Origin: an uncultured Verrucomicrobiota bacterium
Lineage (GTDB): Bacteria; Verrucomicrobiota; Verrucomicrobiia; Limisphaerales; AAA164-E04
NCBI GenBank assembly: GCA_913061285.1
Contig: CAJXVR010000007.1
Coordinates: forward strand, 1 to 54,641
Reading direction: 5' to 3'
Length of the DNA stretch: 54,641 nt
Shown here: positions 8,580-17,557 of the stretch, piece after piece
Layout of the letters: every line of letters begins with the position of its first letter
Position numbering within the stretch: position 1 is the stretch's first letter
Made by a program: the position numbers and the translations under genes
Notes under the pieces: model-generated
The model's database searches: none
Seen by the model: the letters and a program-made list of their open reading frames with translations, nothing else
What the model was told of the DNA's origin: nothing

Positions 8580-11500
8580 TTATCGGCTCTTTCGGTCCAT
8601 TAAGTCCACTACCTCCCTCAGGGCCTCTTTCAATGCCAGGACCCCATAGGGTTTCTTCAGCACGCCAGAAAAGCCATACTCCTGGTAGCGGGACAAGATC
8701 GGGTCTTCGGAATAGCCACTCGTGGCTATTCCAACGGCACCAGGATCAATCTTCAAGAGGCGATCCATACACTCGTTCCCTCCCATCCCTCCAGGGATGG
8801 TTAGGTCAAGGATCGCTAGATCAAACCCTTGCCCAGCATTTAATGCAGAACGATAAAGGGCGACAGCAGCCGATCCTTCACAACACAGCTCACTGTGATG
8901 ACCGAGGCGTTCGAGCATTCGGGACAGAAGATCTCGTATTGGTTCTTCATCATCCATCACCAAAACTCTGAGTCGATCGATCTGACGAACCGGGTTTGAC
9001 TCCTCTCCCTTACTTGTCCGGGCAGCGCGATCACTATCTTCCCGAGCAGGAAACGCCAAGGTGACAGTAGTACCCTTCCCAACGATCGAATCAATTTCGA
9101 TATGACCATCGTGCCGTTTCATTATCGAATAACAAACAGAGAGCCCAAGTCCATTCCCTTTCTCTTTGGTCGAAAAATACGGGTCAAAGACCCGGTCTAG
9201 GGTATCCTTTGAGATCCCAGATCCTTCATCAACAACCTGAATCTGAACAAAAGGTAGCAACTTACCTTCAACCGATTTCGTCACATTCGAAGCAACGACG
9301 GATAGACTCCCCCCATTCGGCATGGCTTGAAGCGCATTGATCGTCAAATTCTGCAACAACTGTGCTAGTTGGCCAAGATCCACATCCACAGCCTTCAAAC
9401 TGGTGCAGATCTCAAACGTCGGTTTGATAACTGTTCCCCGCAGGGTGAACTCCACCGAATGTCGAATCGCTTCGCTAATCGAAGCTTTCGTCTTCACCGG
9501 GGCTCCCCCCTTGGAAAAGGTAAGTAATTGCTGAGTCAACTCGCTTGCTCGAAGAGACGCCGCCTCAGACTCACGTAGCATCTCCCGCAGTTCGTTAGGA
9601 ACATTGCTCTCCATACTGGCGATGGAAATATTGCCCATGATTGTCGTAAGAAAATTGTTAAAATCATGGGCTATTCCTCCAGCGAGCAAGCCTAACGATT
9701 CGAGCTTGCTCGCTCTAAACGTCTCTTCTTCAAGCATCCTAAAATGAGAGACATCACGAACAGCAAACACACACCCAATCACTTGAGTTTCTGCATCCGT
9801 AATCGGAGCACAGCTATAGCTCACTTCAATCGTCGATTGATCCGTCTTAACCAAGACGACATCACTCTTGCCCGTGACAACAACTCGTTCGACAATCGCC
9901 ATATCCATAGGAGATGGAATCACCTCCTCGGACCCCAAACCTTGGAGATGCACCAACTCATCAAAACGATGGCCGACAGCCTCCGTTTCCGTCATCCCGA
10001 AGAGACCCTCCGCTGCCTGATTGAATAGCACAATCTCCCCGCTAATATTCGTCACGACGATCCCTTCTCCAATACTTCGGAGCGTCACCACCAAGCGCTC
10101 TTTTTCTGCCCGAAGAGAATCATTGACGCTCACCAACTCTTGGGTTCGCTTCCTCACCTCCTCATTCAAACGATCGCGGTGCGCCCTCAGATCCGAATGC
10201 TTCGAGGCCAGACGAATGGCCAAGAACGTAGCGATTGTGGCGAGCAGACAAACGGGCACGAGAAAGATTGGACGTTCCCAAATGGGTGGCAGCACAGCAA
10301 ATTCACGCCGAGCAGGGCTTGGATCATAATTAAAATCACGATCTTCAGCCCTGACTTCAAAAACATACCGACCGCTCTTCATATCCTGCTTCATAGAAAC
10401 AGTCCTCCCACGAGAAGGAAGCGACCAAGGTCCGGGCTCGTCCTCGCCTGTTCCCATTCGTCTCAAGCGCCACGAGAATTCCAACTCCGACTCTGGCGTA
10501 TGCCCCCAGGCATCATATCCTCCATAGCCGAAGACAGCAGTTTCGCCAGGCCCTATAGCCGATGCCGCTTCCGTAATCCAAGTATCAGGAGCCGTGCTGT
10601 CCCCTTCATAGCGATAGACCGAAGCGCTCGTATTTGCGGTCCATATGCTCCCCGCAGGATCTTCTCCGATGAAATGAATCTCACCAGATCTCAATCCGTC
10701 CTCAGCCGAATAATTGACCCAACGATTCTGCGAACGTACGGCCACGCCCAGATTATCAAAACCAACCCATAGCGAACCAGCTCGATCCTCAAAGGCAGCC
10801 AGAATCCTCGAACTTAAAAGAGAATCTCGCACCGTGACGCTTTCTTCTGTCCCATTGCTAAACACCTTCAGCCCCAGGCCACGAGTGCCCGCGAGTATAC
10901 TTCCGTCCCGAGACCCGGTCACAAATGTAAAGGAATGGTTCGGATTCCTATTCGTCCCCTCTAGGGTCTCAAGCAGCTGATTCCCTTTCCAGCGTTGAAT
11001 GTCATTAGAAAGCGCCAGGAGCAATTCACCATTGCCAGACGGAGCAATCGAGTGCACCCACTCATCACCAAATATCGGCACCCATCGTCCTGATTCCAGC
11101 GAATAACCACCGCCTTCACCGACGATCAATAGTTGTCCATCTGATCCGGCCAACAAATCCACTAATTGAAACCCTTCAGGGATCAGACGCCGCTGAATGA
11201 CCTGCCGCAGTGCCAAATCTATCTCAAACAATTCCTTCCCAATGTTGACCCAGCAAAGGTCATTCTGAGGAGCAGCGATAATTGGAGATTCGACTGCTCG
11301 GATTGGAAGTGAGACCCGCGGTTCCCATACATCAAGATCCGCCTGATACTGCACCAAGACCCCATCCGCCCTAATCGTTAGCGGCCATTGAGTCTTAGAG
11401 GTATGAAAGCCCCCACCTCGCGGGCCGTCTTGATCCTCCGATCGAACACTCCGTTCTCGCCATCGGGCTCTAGTCCCAAGAAGGATTCCCTCTTTAGTTC

Positions 11501-12521
11501 CAACCCAAAGCAACGAATTGTTGAAAACCCGCACGACTCGAATTCGTGTGGTTACGACGTTGCTCCACGACTCCAATTGCGTCCCCAGAATGGTTGGCTT
11601 AGGAGATGAATAAACCTGCCCCGTTGCGGAGCCCACATAGAAATCTCCGTCGTTGGCTTCAGTAAAGAACTTGGTTTCAACAGAGTGATCGACGGTGTGC
11701 CACTCATGACCGTCGAAGCCGCTCGGTTGCCCCGAGCCCGCTACCCAGATCCCTCCATCGGATGCTTCAAATAGGACATCGCTTCGACCGACACCGACTC
11801 GTTCTGGCCCGTGCTCGATCCAAACTCCCTCTTTCAACTGCATCACGCCCGTCCGATTCCTCGCGACCCACCGAGAACCATCCTGCCCCTCCACAATGCC
11901 TCGCACGACGTAGCCAGAGTCGATCCCAGGTGAAAGAACCTCCCGAACATTGTTGAGAAAAATACTCTTCGAGTCACTTGCAAGCGAAGGATCCCCGGCA
12001 ATCACGGCCCCCATGCGAGAACCAATCCAAAGTTCTCCACTAGAAAATCGATAGACAAAGGTGATCTCATAGCCATCTTCCGAATACTCAGGGGGCAAGA
12101 TCACTGGGCGCGTTTGGTCCCCTACGAAAACAACCAAACCTTCATCCGTTCCAGCCCACATCCAATGTTCCCGAATATCCCAATACAGGGTCGGCACAAA
12201 ATCGGAAGGCAAGTGCCCCGTTGCGACACTGAAGGGCGTCCAGTCTGATTCATTAAGCCTAGCAATTCCATTCCCCCAAGAAGAAAACCAAATACTTCCG
12301 TCATCGGTGATATGGACATCACGAACCTCCTCAAAATTGCTTCCTTGTGGAGGGACAAACTTGCGAAGCGTCCAAGCGCCATCTTGCCCAAGGACTCCCC
12401 ATACGGACACGAGACTCAGAACCCCCCAGAGCTTAAGAAAGAACTCAGGAAGTCCTCGAGCAAAGCTCCCGACTCGCTCCTGGCGATCTCGCGGGTATAA
12501 CAATCGTGCTCGCCTCCGCAT
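8580..12521 (-). CDS. Hybrid sensor histidine kinase, Reg_prop propeller type
   Basis: 1313 residues. A hydrophobic segment near 28-45 acts as signal or anchor, followed by two-component-regulator (Reg_prop) propeller repeats (about 50-640; repeated D-G-S-I-W and WVG blade ends such as DDGSIWFSSWGNGIARL), a Y_Y_Y domain (about 655-735) and a membrane helix (about 745-768). The cytoplasmic part has a coiled coil, a PAS domain (SIGEGIVVTNISGEIVLFN), a dimerisation/phosphoacceptor domain with His952 in AHDFNN, an ATPase domain (N-box LLQNLTINALQAMPNGG; GNGLGL), and a C-terminal receiver (VLVMDDEEP; Asp1239 in AILDLTIPGG). The kinase core is CckA-like. There is no DNA-binding domain, so the output needs a separate protein. 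It lies 44 bases after a PQQ-like propeller gene on the same strand. Confidence 0.93.
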   Translation of the reverse strand: MRRRARLLYPRDRQERVGSFARGLPEFFLKLWGVLSLVSVWGVLGQDGAWTLRKFVPPQGSNFEEVRDVHITDDGSIWFSSWGNGIARLNESDWTPFSVATGHLPSDFVPTLYWDIREHWMWAGTDEGLVVFVGDQTRPVILPPEYSEDGYEITFVYRFSSGELWIGSRMGAVIAGDPSLASDSKSIFLNNVREVLSPGIDSGYVVRGIVEGQDGSRWVARNRTGVMQLKEGVWIEHGPERVGVGRSDVLFEASDGGIWVAGSGQPSGFDGHEWHTVDHSVETKFFTEANDGDFYVGSATGQVYSSPKPTILGTQLESWSNVVTTRIRVVRVFNNSLLWVGTKEGILLGTRARWRERSVRSEDQDGPRGGGFHTSKTQWPLTIRADGVLVQYQADLDVWEPRVSLPIRAVESPIIAAPQNDLCWVNIGKELFEIDLALRQVIQRRLIPEGFQLVDLLAGSDGQLLIVGEGGGYSLESGRWVPIFGDEWVHSIAPSGNGELLLALSNDIQRWKGNQLLETLEGTNRNPNHSFTFVTGSRDGSILAGTRGLGLKVFSNGTEESVTVRDSLLSSRILAAFEDRAGSLWVGFDNLGVAVRSQNRWVNYSAEDGLRSGEIHFIGEDPAGSIWTANTSASVYRYEGDSTAPDTWITEAASAIGPGETAVFGYGGYDAWGHTPESELEFSWRLRRMGTGEDEPGPWSLPSRGRTVSMKQDMKSGRYVFEVRAEDRDFNYDPSPARREFAVLPPIWERPIFLVPVCLLATIATFLAIRLASKHSDLRAHRDRLNEEVRKRTQELVSVNDSLRAEKERLVVTLRSIGEGIVVTNISGEIVLFNQAAEGLFGMTETEAVGHRFDELVHLQGLGSEEVIPSPMDMAIVERVVVTGKSDVVLVKTDQSTIEVSYSCAPITDAETQVIGCVFAVRDVSHFRMLEEETFRASKLESLGLLAGGIAHDFNNFLTTIMGNISIASMESNVPNELREMLRESEAASLRASELTQQLLTFSKGGAPVKTKASISEAIRHSVEFTLRGTVIKPTFEICTSLKAVDVDLGQLAQLLQNLTINALQAMPNGGSLSVVASNVTKSVEGKLLPFVQIQVVDEGSGISKDTLDRVFDPYFSTKEKGNGLGLSVCYSIMKRHDGHIEIDSIVGKGTTVTLAFPAREDSDRAARTSKGEESNPVRQIDRLRVLVMDDEEPIRDLLSRMLERLGHHSELCCEGSAAVALYRSALNAGQGFDLAILDLTIPGGMGGNECMDRLLKIDPGAVGIATSGYSEDPILSRYQEYGFSGVLKKPYGVLALKEALREVVDLMDRKSR

Positions 12522-12565
12522 CTAGATCTCCTTCGTCGAAGTCAAGAAATACCGATTGATCACAT

Positions 12566-13843
12566 CTAGCGTATGCAATACAGATTTGTGTCAGAGCGAA
12601 TAATGAAGTTCCCGTTCGATATCCCGCTCGAAGCTTGAAACTCACCATCAAGCTTGTTCTTGGCAAGCACGACAAACTCATCTCCAGTCTGAAGCACAGT
12701 TGTCGTCCCGTCCGCGGCTAGAAAGTAGAGTCTACCATCGGCATAGAGCGGTGATGAGCTATGCTTCCCGCCGATGCGTTCCTGCCAAACAATGTCGCCG
12801 TCCGAACCTCGATAACACGTGACAATACCGCCACTTGTCACGGCATACAAAAATGGACTCACATAGAGTAACGATGATTCGGTCGGAACCCCCTTCCGAT
12901 TTTCCCAAGCGACATGGGTCGCGGTGACATCCCCCTGACCGCCCAATCGTACTGTTCGTAGTGTTGTTTTTTCAAAGCCTGATGCCGTGAACATCAGCCC
13001 ATCACCGATGGCAAAGCTCGGCGTCACTCCCTCGCCCTGGCTGAAGACTCGCCACACTAAGCGACCATCCGATGGATCAAATCCTTGGATCACATCACCC
13101 GCCGCACTCAATAGTTGGCGCTTCCCGTCAATCGTTACCGTGTTCGGACTGACGTGGGCAATCCGGGACATACCACGTCCGACTTTCCAATCCACCTTTC
13201 CTGTCTCAACATTAACAGCCATCAACCGCGCCTTGTTCCAAGGCACCTGCCAACCAATTTTCTCATCCGGCGAGTTCTTCGGCCAGTCCCCGGCCGTGGC
13301 TACCCGTTTGCTTCCGTCAAAGGGCATGATGAGCAGATCGTCAACGAGAACAGGCGAGGCACCAAGACCGTGCCGGCTATAAAAATCGACATCATCGTTC
13401 ACCCACTGGACGGTACCGGCCCAATCTAACGCAACGATGCTCCCATTGCCAAAAACAGCAAAAACGCCCCGATCATCTACGACCGGCGTCGGAGTCGCGT
13501 AGGAATTTCGTTTCTCTTTCCGCTGGGGGGTCTGTCGAAACACTTCTCGGTTCCAAACAATCGCTCCATCTGCAAGACTCAGACAAATCACTCGGCACGA
13601 ACGATCCTCATCGGTCGTGCTTGTCACCACCACATGATCTCCCCAAACGACTGGGGACGACCAACCCACTCCAGGAATAGGCGTCTTCCAGGCGACATGT
13701 TCTGTTTCAGACCATTGGACCGGTAGCTTCGTCTCTGAGGAGTGGCCTTGCCCTCCGGGCCCTCGGAACCGCGGCCAGTTTTCCGCCGAACCTGAGAGGG
13801 GAATAAAAACAGCTGCCAAGAAGAGACGAGCAAGTGAATTCAT
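12566..13843 (-). CDS. Secreted PQQ-like beta-propeller protein (paralogue 1)
   Basis: 425 residues. A signal peptide ending near GSA is followed by NWPRFRGPGGQGHS, the N-terminal signature of a large PVC family, then seven to eight PQQ-like blades (for example GWSSPVVWGDHVVV, GKVDWKVGRG, GRLVWRV, GDIVWQERIGGKHSSSPLYADGRLYFL). The C-terminus TNLYCIR closely matches that of the second copy at 30769. Such proteins are periplasmic and resemble BamB in fold. Enzymatic PQQ use is not shown: I see no disulfide pair or metal ligands typical of methanol dehydrogenases. It is 44 bases upstream of the hybrid kinase, so the pair may be co-transcribed. A 170-base gap separates it from the SCO gene, so it probably has its own promoter. 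Confidence 0.87.
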   Translation of the reverse strand: MNSLARLFLAAVFIPLSGSAENWPRFRGPGGQGHSSETKLPVQWSETEHVAWKTPIPGVGWSSPVVWGDHVVVTSTTDEDRSCRVICLSLADGAIVWNREVFRQTPQRKEKRNSYATPTPVVDDRGVFAVFGNGSIVALDWAGTVQWVNDDVDFYSRHGLGASPVLVDDLLIMPFDGSKRVATAGDWPKNSPDEKIGWQVPWNKARLMAVNVETGKVDWKVGRGMSRIAHVSPNTVTIDGKRQLLSAAGDVIQGFDPSDGRLVWRVFSQGEGVTPSFAIGDGLMFTASGFEKTTLRTVRLGGQGDVTATHVAWENRKGVPTESSLLYVSPFLYAVTSGGIVTCYRGSDGDIVWQERIGGKHSSSPLYADGRLYFLAADGTTTVLQTGDEFVVLAKNKLDGEFQASSGISNGNFIIRSDTNLYCIR

Positions 13844-13983
13844 GAGACACGATTGTGTCGATCCACCTACCCAAGTCCAACAAAATCGTGGGGCCCGAAG
13901 CCTACGTTCCCGCTCTTAAACCCATAACGAGCCAGGCGCTCCTATTATCAGCCACGCAGTGAAAGCGAGGCTAGAAAAGAACC

Positions 13984-14025
13984 CGAGAATCGCGATGAGG
14001 CGAGGCCAAGATGCTATGATTCTCG
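13984..14025 (-). terminator. Hairpin at the end of the SCO gene
   Basis: Inverted repeat of 8 bases (CGAGAATC at 13984-13991, GATTCTCG at 14018-14025) with a 26-base loop. On the minus strand it is followed by a T-rich run (GGTTCTTTTC), as expected of an intrinsic terminator. One arm holds the last coding bases of the SCO gene and its stop is in the loop. It separates the YHYH-MORN-SCO operon from the propeller gene. Confidence 0.45.
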
Positions 14026-14679
14026 CTTTAAAATGCGCACATCTTCTATGAGCCGGCGCATATCAAAGGCAAGCGTTCCGTTGTAGACTCCACGAATGTG
14101 CCCCGCTCCATCGACCAAGAGCAATTTCTCGCTGTGGATGATGCCCTGGTCCTCGTTGCTCCCAGACATCTCGGTCTCGGCAAAATAGGAACGACGAGCC
14201 AATTGATAAATAGACTTTCGATCTCCCGTGAGCAAATCCCATTTCCCTGACCGGACCGCGTAGCTTTCGGCATAGTCATGGAGCACCGAAACGGTATCGA
14301 CCTTCGGCATCACACTGAACGAAACAAGACGGACCGTTCTATCGTCATTGAAGGCTTCTTGAACCAAGCCGAGATTGGTGCTCATCGTCGAACAGATTCC
14401 GGGGCACGAGGTGAAGAAAAATGAGACGACACGAATCAACCCACTAAAATCCTCCTCACAAACAGTTTGCCCATCCTGGTTAGAAAGCTTGAAGGACCCC
14501 ACTCGATGCCGATTCGAAACGTCCTCATCCGACCCGTCCGCCCAGCGAGGCGTCAAGGTCGCCTCAGTATAATGGGGCAACACCACCTCAGCAGTCGGAA
14601 CTTCCTGGGCCCGAAGTGCGCTTCCTGAAAACGCGGTCAACAACAAGAGCAACAGTCCGAGACGAGTTATCTTTTTCAT
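14014..14679 (-). CDS. SCO1/SenC-family copper/thiol protein
   Basis: 221 residues. A signal peptide (ITRLGLLLLLLTAFSGSALRA) precedes a thioredoxin-like domain. The copper/redox motif is SCPGIC with Cys92 and Cys96, and the conserved distal His is His182 (GIIHSEKLLLVD), so all three Cu ligands of SCO proteins are present. The usual DPxxDTP loop reads SVMPKVDTVSVL, a deviation. Family members load copper into cytochrome oxidase CuA or act as periplasmic thiol reductases. No oxidase gene is nearby; it lies last in an operon after YHYH and MORN-repeat genes. Its ATG overlaps the stop of the MORN gene by four bases (ATGA), showing coupling. The target is therefore more likely a partner in this operon than a terminal oxidase; this is inference. 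Confidence 0.9.
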   Translation of the reverse strand: MKKITRLGLLLLLLTAFSGSALRAQEVPTAEVVLPHYTEATLTPRWADGSDEDVSNRHRVGSFKLSNQDGQTVCEEDFSGLIRVVSFFFTSCPGICSTMSTNLGLVQEAFNDDRTVRLVSFSVMPKVDTVSVLHDYAESYAVRSGKWDLLTGDRKSIYQLARRSYFAETEMSGSNEDQGIIHSEKLLLVDGAGHIRGVYNGTLAFDMRRLIEDVRILKRES

Positions 14680-15323
14680 TTCACCAGCACTTGTTTCGTC
14701 ATTTTACCTTCCGTCGGAGAAGTCGATATCGATGGAGTATTCACGCAGGGTTTGGCCCCCACGAGGCCATAGCGCCTACCATTCCTAACCACATAGTTGC
14801 TGCGAAGCTTCCCGGCTTCATCCCAGACCCGCTGCAATCCCTCTTCTTTTCCATCCACATATTGGAAGGAGGCAAACAAGATACCCGACCGGTACCACTC
14901 TTGACCCCGGCCGCTGTACACCCCGTGACTGAAAGCCATCTGAAATTTCAATTGACCGTCCGGATACCAGCCTTCGTGTTTTCCATGCTTCCGATTTTCA
15001 CGATACTCGCGAACAGACTCCAACTGCCCATCGGCATACCATCGTTGCATATTCCCGTGCCGCTTTCCGTCGACGAATACGTCTCGAGCCCTAAGAACGC
15101 CATCAGAATCCACGGTCTCAACCCAACCGCTAAAGAGTCCTTCCTTGTAAAAAAGCAGCCCTCGATGTCTCTCTAGTCTGGGCGACCCCGCCATCACAAC
15201 CTTCTGACCGGCACGGTCACGGATCGAATCCTTGCCTTGTTCGAGAGTGCTCTGAGCTTGGCTCTCCCAAGCGAGATTCAACAGAATACAACCAAGACAG
15301 TAATATCGAAACGCCCACATCAC
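14676..15323 (-). CDS. Secreted MORN-repeat (YwqK-type) protein
   Basis: 215 residues. A signal peptide (about 1-23) precedes at least five MORN-like repeats of 20-24 residues (HGNMQRWYADGQLESVREY, HGKHEGWYPDGQLKFQMAF, YSGRGQEWYRSGILFASFQY and others). The tail carries NGRRYGLVGAKPCVN with a single Cys. Such proteins are often auto-named 'toxin-antitoxin YwqK family antitoxin', but the signal peptide and the operon argue against an antitoxin role. A strong Shine-Dalgarno run (GGAGGGAGAAGG) ends two bases before the start. It lies between the YHYH and SCO genes and overlaps the latter by four bases. MORN repeats usually mediate protein or membrane contact. I suspect the GLVGAKPCVN tail, with its Cys, interacts with SCO or copper; this is speculative. 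Confidence 0.82.
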   Translation of the reverse strand: MMWAFRYYCLGCILLNLAWESQAQSTLEQGKDSIRDRAGQKVVMAGSPRLERHRGLLFYKEGLFSGWVETVDSDGVLRARDVFVDGKRHGNMQRWYADGQLESVREYRENRKHGKHEGWYPDGQLKFQMAFSHGVYSGRGQEWYRSGILFASFQYVDGKEEGLQRVWDEAGKLRSNYVVRNGRRYGLVGAKPCVNTPSISTSPTEGKMTKQVLVK

Positions 15324-15373
15324 CTTCTCCCTCCCGCCGATCGCATTGTCATTCCAAAAAGACCCCGAGAGCC

Positions 15374-16774
15374 CTACTGGGTGACCGTCCCCTCGACACC
15401 ATAATAGCCCGAGCCATTGAGATAGGGATCTTCATCAGTAAAGTGATAGTGATAAATGCCCTCCGGAAAATCCTTCGTTGCTCCAAAATGTCCGTGGAAT
15501 TCATCCAATTGCGCATTGGTGATCTCCTCGCCATTCTCTTCAGGCCCGTACACCGGGTAGCCGTCTAGCAAAACGCCCAGAAACCCATCTCGGCCAACCT
15601 GCCCGGACAAGAATAGCGGCTCGACATGGTAGTGATAGAAGCCTCGTTGAGCCGGATGACCACCGTACTGATCAAAGGAGTTTATTTCCCCAGTCAAGGG
15701 CTGATTGTTGGGACCGGCATATTGATTGAAGAATGAAACACCGTTGATCGAAACGCCGATAGGACCAAGTCGCGTGGCGCTCGGATTGCTTGCCGGGCTC
15801 GGATTCTTCGGGACGCGAAAGACAAGATCTTGTTCAGAGATCTCATTCGGATTTTGACGGAACGAAGCATTGTCACCGTTGTAGGCCTCATAGAGCTCAT
15901 GTCCCATTCCATAGTAGGGACTCGGATGATTCGGAACCCCTGTCGAGCGAAGCACCATCACGTCGCCATCCTCAAAGACTTCGACAGCATCACTGAATAA
16001 GGCATAGATATTCCCTGGCTCTCCCCCAGAGGGCTCGTCGATCCCGTCAGATCCCTGGCTCGACGAAATGCCCCGAAGAAAACGAGGAGAAGCAGACAAG
16101 GAGGTCATGTCGGCCGTTCCCTGCCCATTCGCATCAATCACCACTTCAGCGAAATCTGACCAAGTTGATAAATCGGAAGTCACCTGAAGCTGCCACGTAC
16201 TCCCAGGATCTCCGTTTACCTGAACAATGACCACACCACTCGCGTCCGGCGGCTGAACACTCAAAAGAGCCGGAACGCTGGACATCGGTTCAGAATCCAT
16301 TTCTTCCTCGATAGTTTCCGGGACCGGGGGCTCTTCCACAGGGGAGTCACTTGTATCATCAGCGGCAAGAATCGTGACCGCACCAACTCTCTCAAAAGTC
16401 ACGGTTCCCGCAGGGGCTGGGAAAACAACCGCTAGGTCGGCCATTCCAAGTGCCACTGTTGCTCCAATGACAAAACGAGCACTGAGATCATTTCCGCTCC
16501 GTGTGATCAGCTCAGCTGACAGGTCGCCAAGATTGGCAGAACGGGGGTTCACCTGAGCCGGAGGAGCCAGAATCCCTGTCTCGAAAGAGAATTGAAGGTC
16601 CACCGTTTCTCCACGACGAACCACAGACGGATTGGGAACGGTGAACGCATTTCCCTGCTGCACCGGGGCTTGGTCCATCGTCTGTCCTCCAGGAGGAGGA
16701 CCGTTTTGAGCCCATGCTAATGCGGATGCTCCTATGAGCCCAGACACCATAAGTATGATAAAATTCCTATTCAT
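15374..16774 (-). CDS. YHYH-domain secreted protein
   Basis: 466 residues. A signal peptide ends at AWA-QNGPPPGG. About residues 40-150 form Ig-like beta structure (VVRRGETVDLQFSF), 150-175 is an acidic Pro-rich linker, 175-240 another beta domain, and 255-466 the YHYH domain with both signature copies, GFYHYHVEP and GIYHYHFTDEDPYLNG, plus LGPIGVSINGVSFFN and GVLLDGYPVYGP. The His-rich signatures suggest metal binding, but the family has no assigned biochemical role that I know of. It is first in an operon with MORN-repeat and SCO genes and diverges from a two-component system across a 129-base gap holding a perfect palindrome. The combination with a SCO copper protein suggests a metal-linked periplasmic function. 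Confidence 0.88.
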   Translation of the reverse strand: MNRNFIILMVSGLIGASALAWAQNGPPPGGQTMDQAPVQQGNAFTVPNPSVVRRGETVDLQFSFETGILAPPAQVNPRSANLGDLSAELITRSGNDLSARFVIGATVALGMADLAVVFPAPAGTVTFERVGAVTILAADDTSDSPVEEPPVPETIEEEMDSEPMSSVPALLSVQPPDASGVVIVQVNGDPGSTWQLQVTSDLSTWSDFAEVVIDANGQGTADMTSLSASPRFLRGISSSQGSDGIDEPSGGEPGNIYALFSDAVEVFEDGDVMVLRSTGVPNHPSPYYGMGHELYEAYNGDNASFRQNPNEISEQDLVFRVPKNPSPASNPSATRLGPIGVSINGVSFFNQYAGPNNQPLTGEINSFDQYGGHPAQRGFYHYHVEPLFLSGQVGRDGFLGVLLDGYPVYGPEENGEEITNAQLDEFHGHFGATKDFPEGIYHYHFTDEDPYLNGSGYYGVEGTVTQ

Positions 16775-16792
16775 TTCTCGGCGGAGCCTAGC

Positions 16793-16821
16793 AAACTTAA
16801 CCTTAAGTTAAGGTTAAGTTT
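16793..16821. promoter_or_regulatory. Perfect 14-1-14 palindrome between YHYH operon and two-component system
   Basis: AAACTTAACCTTAA and its exact reverse complement TTAAGGTTAAGTTT flank a single central G. It lies 18 bases upstream of the YHYH start codon and 82 bases upstream of the response-regulator start, in the only gap between the divergent units. The arms contain TTAAGGTTAAG half-sites spaced as OmpR-family regulators like them. On the minus strand a TTGAAA box sits next to it. It is most likely the operator of the adjacent regulator. A coincidental sequence of this length and symmetry is improbable. Confidence 0.8.
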
Positions 16822-16903
16822 CGCCCTTGTTTTCAAAAAATGCCCTCGCCTTGTTCCTAGGCTTGACGAGGAGAGCTTTTCGTTCGATTGATGGAACGGA
16901 ACC

Positions 16904-17557
16904 ATGCGCATCCTCATAGTTGAAGACGAACCCGACCTTCTCTCCAGCCTCGCCCAATCGGTTAGAGAAGAAGGATTCGCGGTCGACACCGCGAGCGACG
17001 GCGAAGAGGGCCTCTACAAAGCCGAGTCGACCAACTATGATGCCATGATTCTTGATATCATGCTCCCGAAACTAGACGGCTGCCAGGTATTGGAACAACT
17101 CCGGAAGGTCAAAAAGACTCCCGTACTCATGCTCACGGCTCGCGACGCGATCGCCGATAGAATTCACGGACTCGACGCCGGCGCTGATGACTACCTTACC
17201 AAACCATTCGACCTTAACGAACTCTTGGCTCGCCTGCGCGCACTGATCCGAAGAGCTGCCGGTCAAGCGTCTTCAACAATTGAGATCACAGGATTCAAGA
17301 TCAACACCGCTGCAAAAACAGTCCACTCGTCCCGTGGGCCGATCCTCCTCACGAGTCGAGAATACGCCCTCTTGGAGTATCTCGCTCAACATCGTGGGCA
17401 GGTCATAAGTCGCAGTGAGCTCTACGATCATCTTTTCGATGAAAACGACTCGTCCCTCTCAAACCTACTCGATGTCCACGTCTCGAATCTTCGCAAGAAA
17501 CTCGGCGCTACGATGATCACGACAAGACGAGGACAAGGATACAGCATCGACGCATGA
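16904..17557 (+). CDS. OmpR/PhoB-family response regulator
   Basis: 217 residues. Receiver domain 1-115 with acidic pocket Glu7-Asp8, phospho-acceptor Asp51 (MILDIMLPKLDG), Thr in LMLTARD and Lys in YLTKPF. A winged-helix trans_reg_C domain follows (about 130-217) with LTSREYALLEYLAQHRGQVISRSEL, DVHVSNLRKKL and TTRRGQGYSI. Length and motifs match CusR/QseB-like regulators. Its stop overlaps the kinase start as ATGA (17554-17557), so the pair is coupled. It diverges from the YHYH-MORN-SCO operon, and the palindrome in the gap is the obvious binding site. A TTGACG box at 16863-16868 could be its -35 element; no good -10 was found. Confidence 0.95.
   Translation: MRILIVEDEPDLLSSLAQSVREEGFAVDTASDGEEGLYKAESTNYDAMILDIMLPKLDGCQVLEQLRKVKKTPVLMLTARDAIADRIHGLDAGADDYLTKPFDLNELLARLRALIRRAAGQASSTIEITGFKINTAAKTVHSSRGPILLTSREYALLEYLAQHRGQVISRSELYDHLFDENDSSLSNLLDVHVSNLRKKLGATMITTRRGQGYSIDA

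Noticed and set aside
9337-12525. Plus-strand frames over the hybrid kinase gene, including 10140-10772
   Set aside because: They are antisense to a clear 1313-residue multidomain kinase and have no recognisable domain.
14676-15323. MORN-repeat gene as a YwqK antitoxin of a toxin-antitoxin pair
   Set aside because: It has a signal peptide and sits in an operon with YHYH and SCO genes; no toxin gene is adjacent.
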